From: Halorubrum amylolyticum
Lineage (GTDB): Archaea > Halobacteriota > Halobacteria > Halobacteriales > Haloferacaceae
Assembly: GCF_004114995.1 (NCBI RefSeq)
Contig: NZ_SDJP01000001.1
Coordinates: forward strand, 1-64,000
Direction of reading: 5' to 3'
Length of the DNA: 64,000 nucleotides
The notes below the pieces were generated by a model. The model made no database searches and was not told the origin of the DNA. It was given only the letters and a program-made list of their open reading frames with translations. Shown piece by piece: positions 60,606 through 64,000 of the stretch; positions within the stretch are counted from its first letter, which is position 1, and the number at the start of each line of letters is the position of its first letter. The translations under genes and the position numbers were made by a program.

Positions 60606-60678
60606 CGACGCGCCCCCGGCGGCCCCGAGCGAGGCCGGTCCGCGCCGCTTAAACGCCTCCTCGGCGTAGCCGCCGGTA

Positions 60679-61785
60679 ATGAGCGAGTCGCGGGAGTTCT
60701 GTCCCCGGTGTGGCGACGCCGTCCCGGAGCGGCGCGAGCCGCTTCCCGGCGACCCCGGCGGACGGGACGCGCTGCTGTGTGACGACTGCTACTTCGAGGA
60801 CTTCGAACTGGTCGACGCGCCCGACCGGATCGAGGTGTTGGTCTGTTCCGGCTGCGGCGCGGTCCGCCGGGGCGAGTCGTGGCGGGACGTGGGCGCGCGC
60901 GACTACACCGACGTCGCAGTCGACGAGGTCGCGGAGGCGCTCGGGGTCCACGTCGACGCCGAAGACGTCGAGTGGGGCGTCGAGCCCGAGCAGGTCGACG
61001 AGAACAATGTCCGGATGCACTGCCGGTTCTCGGGGGTCGTCCGCGGGACGCTCCGCTCCGCGGAGGTCACCGTCCCGGTCAAAATTTCGCGGGGGACCTG
61101 CGACCGCTGCGGTCGGATCGCCGGCGGCTACTACGCCGGGATCGTGCAGGTGCGCGCGGACGAGCGCGAGCTGACGCCCGTGGAGCGCGCCGAGGCGCTC
61201 GACATCGCCGAGTCGTACGTCGCCGACCAAGAGGCCGACGGCGACCGCGAGGCGTTCATCACGGAGGTCAAAGAGACCGACGACGGGCCGGACATCAAGC
61301 TCTCCTCGAACCGGCTCGCACAGAACGTCGCGACGCGGATCACGGAGTCGCTCGGCGGGAGCTTCGAGTCGTACCCGACGCTCGTCACCGAAGACAGCGA
61401 CGGCAACGAGGTGTACCGGGTGACGTTCGCGGTCCGCCTCCCGCGCTACGCCGAAGGCGAGGTAATCGACCCCGAGGACGGCGACGGCCCCGTGCTCGTC
61501 ACGAGCGTCTCCGGCCGGCTCCGCGGCGTCCGCCTCGCCACGGGTGCGGAGTACATCTCCGAGTTCGAGGACGCGGCGGCCCCGGACGCGACCCGCCTCG
61601 GTCGCCGGGACGACGCCGCGGAGACGACGGTGGTGACGGTGGAAGACGAGAACGCGGTCCAGGTGCTCGACCCGGTCACCTACGAGGCGAAGACGGTTCC
61701 GAACCCCGACTTCGTCGACGGCGACGCCGACTCGGTGCTCGCGTTCGAGCACGGCGGCGAGGTCCACCTCGTCCCCGAGGAGTAG
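60679..61785 (+). CDS. nmd3: Nmd3-family ribosome-associated protein
   Basis: 368 residues. N-terminal zinc domain with FCPRCGDAV, LCDDCYF, VCSGCGAV and CDRCGRIAGG (four CxxC pairs, two zinc ions), then the Nmd3 OB/eIF5A-like regions VDEVAEALGVHVDAEDVEWG and VLVTSVSGRLRGVRLATG. In eukaryotes Nmd3 exports the large ribosomal subunit; archaeal proteins are thought to act in late 50S assembly or splitting. CGCTTAAACG at 60647-60656 is a leaderless promoter for ATG 60679. Confidence 0.92.
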   Translation: MSESREFCPRCGDAVPERREPLPGDPGGRDALLCDDCYFEDFELVDAPDRIEVLVCSGCGAVRRGESWRDVGARDYTDVAVDEVAEALGVHVDAEDVEWGVEPEQVDENNVRMHCRFSGVVRGTLRSAEVTVPVKISRGTCDRCGRIAGGYYAGIVQVRADERELTPVERAEALDIAESYVADQEADGDREAFITEVKETDDGPDIKLSSNRLAQNVATRITESLGGSFESYPTLVTEDSDGNEVYRVTFAVRLPRYAEGEVIDPEDGDGPVLVTSVSGRLRGVRLATGAEYISEFEDAAAPDATRLGRRDDAAETTVVTVEDENAVQVLDPVTYEAKTVPNPDFVDGDADSVLAFEHGGEVHLVPEE

Positions 61786-62006
61786 TTCGCCAGCACCTCC
61801 GGTATTTATATCCCCGAGCGACTGCGATGGCCGCTTATAAGTGATACCTCACCCGATCCGCATCACGTACTCCCGTCATCGATCGAGAAGCACCGCTCAG
61901 CGATCTGCCGTTGCGGACGAGAATATATCTGCAGAAGAGGATCTCAACAGCCCTGACGGATCGAAATCCGCCGCCTCGCGTGTCGACGTCGTTCAGTCGC
62001 TTCCGA

Positions 62007-62198
62007 TCAGTCGGCGTGGACGGGCTGCTCCTCCCCGAGCGCGGCGGCGCGCTCCGACTCGGTCACCTCGATCCCGCGGCGCTCCAACTGCTCGACGAAC
62101 TCCGCCTCGCTGAGACCGGCCTGCGCGGCGGCCTGAGAGAGTGTCAGTGTTCGCGCCCCGTACAGCGTCAGCGCGGTCGCCAGCCCCTTCGTTGCCAT
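62007..62198 (-). CDS. UPF0175-like small HTH protein, 63 aa
   Basis: GARTLTLSQAAAQAGLSEAEFVEQLERRGIEV is the UPF0175 pattern (L-S-x-x-x-A-A-x-x-A-G-L-S-x-x-E-F), a helix-turn-helix of antitoxin-like proteins. The N-terminus MATKGLATALTLYG is shorter than in full members. The start is fixed by CATAAACC at about 62213-62224, one promoter distance upstream. No toxin-like partner is next to it. The gaps 61786-62006 and 62199-62408 hold no convincing gene. Confidence 0.65.
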   Translation of the reverse strand: MATKGLATALTLYGARTLTLSQAAAQAGLSEAEFVEQLERRGIEVTESERAAALGEEQPVHAD

Positions 62199-62408
62199 AC
62201 CTACTCTACTGGCGTGAGGGTTTATGAAGGTTACTAATCGATTGAGGTTCCTGATACACCTTATACGATATATATTGACAGTTGATCAGTCCGTGGTAAT
62301 ATAATGCGTTCCGGGTGCCCTCTCGATCGGTACGTAACGTCGATCGGCGTCGACCGACGCCGACCCGCGCCCGCAGGAGTTATCACGCTCTGCGGTCGTA
62401 GCGGGCAC

Positions 62409-62498
62409 ATGGACAGATCACAGTTGTTCGCGCTGTTCTTCGCCTTCCTCATGGTCAGCTCCATGGTGGTGTGGGGCGTCTCGTTCGCGTTCCTGTAA
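62409..62498 (+). CDS. 29-aa single-helix membrane microprotein
   Basis: MDRSQLFALFFAFLMVSSMV then VWGVSFAFL: one hydrophobic helix with a short charged N-terminus. ATG at 62409; GTTATCACG at about 62378-62386 is one promoter distance away, giving a leaderless message. Composition and promoter make it likely real. Function unknown. Confidence 0.55.
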   Translation: MDRSQLFALFFAFLMVSSMVVWGVSFAFL

Positions 62499-62578
62499 GC
62501 ACCGAACGGAACCGGTCGGGCGATCGCGGTCCGGACTGGGGGACCGTCACCGCCTGCGACTCTCCCTGTCGGCAACCG

Positions 62579-64000
62579 TTAGCGATCGCCCCACACGTCT
62601 GAGAGCGGGTGATCATCGCGGCGTTCCGCGTCCGCCTCCGAGCGCGTTCGCGTCGTTCCGCCCCCGCCGTCCGTCCCGCGGCCGGACCCCGTCCCGCCGG
62701 ACGCGCCCGAGCCGCCCGCGCCTGAGTCGCCCGCGCCCGAACTGTTCGCTCGCGAGCCGTCGCTCCCGAGGCCGCCGCTCCCGCTCGACCCGCCGCCGAG
62801 AGACGACCCTCCGCGACGGGCCGCCCGCGACGGACCCGACGGCTCGGCGTCGATCCCGGCGAGCGCCGCGGTGGGATCGAAGTCGGGGAGCGTCGGCGTC
62901 GTCATCGCGTCGATCTGGTCGCGGAACCACGGCGGCGTGTCGGCCTTCGCGCGGTCGAAGAGGTCCAGTAGGGAGTCGTCCGCGAGGTACGTCGCGCCGT
63001 GGTCGTCGGGCGCGCGGACGACGCGGCCGCACGCCTGAATCACGGTCCGGAGCGCGGTCCGGTGGTACCACGCCCACTGGTCGTCGGCGAGCCGGCGGGC
63101 GACCCGGGAGTCGTTGGTGTTGCGGTACGGCGCCTTACACACGACCTGCCACCGGCAGCGGTCGCCTTTCAGGTCGAGCGCCTCCTCCATCTTCACCGAG
63201 ACGAACACCTCCGGGTCGCCGCTCGCCTTCCACGCCGCCAGCTCCGCGTCCCGGTTCGCGCGGTCGTGCCGCCGGACCCGCACGGCGACGCCGAACTCGC
63301 CGAGCAGCTCGGTGAGCCGGCCGGCGATGTCGTACGAGTGCGCGTGGATAAGCCCCTTCTCGTCGGGGTGTTCAGCCATCAGCCGGACGATCAGGCGGGC
63401 GATCTTCGGTACCGTCTCGTCGCGGTGCTCGTAGGTCATCTGTCCCTGCGTCACGTCGTACAGGGGCCGGTGCGAGAGCGGAAACGTGTGCTCGACGTCG
63501 ACGAGGGCGACGTTCGCGGGGTCGAGGCCGACCCCGCGGCAGAACGCCTCCTTCGAGAGGATGGTGGCGGACAGCAGCGCGAACGTGTTCCCGCGGTCCC
63601 ACACCGTGTGCCGGAGGTAGCGGGCCGGGTCGAGTGGTTTGATCGCGAGCGCCGACCCCTCGCCGTCGGGCTGGTCGACGACCCACGTCGTCGGCGACTC
63701 CGGGTCGCGGTAGTCCTCCAAGAACCACCCGAGCTCGGAAATCAGCTCCTGCAGGCGGTCTCGGCGCGCGACCTCCTCGCGGTCGAGCTCGGGCCGGCCG
63801 GTCAGCTCGTCTTTCGCCCGCTTGGCCGTGTCGCGGAGCGACGCGGCGAACCGCGCGGTGCGGTCGAGCGCGTCCTCCTCGGGACCGGCGTCGGCTTCGA
63901 CATCGGGGACGCCGACCTCGTCCCACACCGGGACGCGGTCGGGCGAGAGCTCGATCGTCGCGTACATCTCCGCCCACTCCGCGAGTCCGTGGGCCTCGTC
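62579..64000 (-). CDS. DEAH-box XPD/DinG-type DNA helicase, 5' truncated at window edge
   Basis: Open to base 64000, where the frame reads DEAHGLAEWAEMYATIEL, so the DEAH motif (helicase motif II) is at the edge and the Walker A lies outside. The visible part has LLSATILSKEAF (motif III), GLIHAHSYDIAGRLTELL (motif IV region), VFVSVKMEEALDLKGDRCRW (motif V) and QACGRVVRAPDDHGATYLAD (motif VI), then a Gly/Ser-rich low-complexity tail. Superfamily 2 helicases of this kind unwind DNA 5' to 3' in repair. Its stop at 62579-62581 leaves 80 bases to the microprotein. Confidence 0.9.
   Translation of the reverse strand, partial: DEAHGLAEWAEMYATIELSPDRVPVWDEVGVPDVEADAGPEEDALDRTARFAASLRDTAKRAKDELTGRPELDREEVARRDRLQELISELGWFLEDYRDPESPTTWVVDQPDGEGSALAIKPLDPARYLRHTVWDRGNTFALLSATILSKEAFCRGVGLDPANVALVDVEHTFPLSHRPLYDVTQGQMTYEHRDETVPKIARLIVRLMAEHPDEKGLIHAHSYDIAGRLTELLGEFGVAVRVRRHDRANRDAELAAWKASGDPEVFVSVKMEEALDLKGDRCRWQVVCKAPYRNTNDSRVARRLADDQWAWYHRTALRTVIQACGRVVRAPDDHGATYLADDSLLDLFDRAKADTPPWFRDQIDAMTTPTLPDFDPTAALAGIDAEPSGPSRAARRGGSSLGGGSSGSGGLGSDGSRANSSGAGDSGAGGSGASGGTGSGRGTDGGGGTTRTRSEADAERRDDHPLSDVWGDR

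Noticed and set aside
62304..62408. Extending the 29-aa microprotein upstream to the first ATG of the frame (64 codons)
   Set aside because: The extra part is Arg/Pro-rich; a promoter box sits just before the inner ATG.

Overview
This window is chromosomal DNA of a haloarchaeon, most likely Halorubrum-like (inference). The evidence is uniformly high GC, very acidic predicted proteins, many genes with a TATA-like box about 25-30 bases before the start codon and no Shine-Dalgarno (leaderless transcripts), and haloarchaeal families: the 129-residue plant-type ferredoxin, PitA-type heme protein, Htr transducers, a type IV pilin with a class-III-like N-terminus, Nmd3 and FEN-1. Both ends cut genes: larC at the left edge and a DEAH-box XPD/DinG-type helicase at the right edge.

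Layout. 1-8 kb: larC, a 102-residue protein with two large palindromes in its leader, aspS, a secreted protein plus a DUF4382 lipoprotein, a VTT membrane protein, ferredoxin, a zinc-finger protein and prs. 8.1-9.8 kb: an AT-richer block bounded by 18-base imperfect inverted repeats, holding an MFS exporter and two gene remnants, sitting exactly between convergent prs and an acetyltransferase gene. 9.8-25 kb: mostly housekeeping and conserved unknown genes (hisI, GNAT, DUF92, HAD phosphatase, GTP cyclohydrolase III), a UbiA prenyltransferase fused to a lycopene-cyclase domain, PitA, tRNA-Tyr, 6-phosphogluconate dehydrogenase, a cupin and a Bat-type HTH regulator. 25-34 kb: glycine cleavage gcvH-gcvPA-gcvPB (no gcvT), FEN-1, a J-domain/ferredoxin fusion, and a large RecJ-like protein with degenerate catalytic motifs. 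34-37 kb: pilin, a sugar oxidoreductase and a TIM-barrel sugar epimerase.

37-44 kb is the most interesting part. A five-gene minus-strand operon encodes a cupredoxin with a full set of CuA-type ligands fused to a cytochrome-cd1 (NirS-like) heme d1 propeller, two NirF-like propellers, a NirJ-like radical SAM/SPASM enzyme and glutamyl-tRNA reductase. Its upstream region carries a near-match to the CGAA-N4-TTCG box reported for the haloarchaeal denitrification regulator NarO. I read it as a heme d1 enzyme and part of its cofactor pathway in which copper CuA replaces the usual cytochrome c domain.

44-64 kb: PspA, a DgcN/DgcA-like pair (possible D-glutamate catabolism), two chemotaxis transducers (one coupled to a ligand-binding lipoprotein), a formaldehyde-dehydrogenase-type zinc enzyme behind a very AT-rich promoter, a pair of tiny zinc-finger proteins, a COG0523 metallochaperone, hisS, a PP-loop ATPase with PDCD5, nmd3, small proteins and the helicase. 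All functional assignments are by reading the sequence and from recollection of protein families; no search was run.
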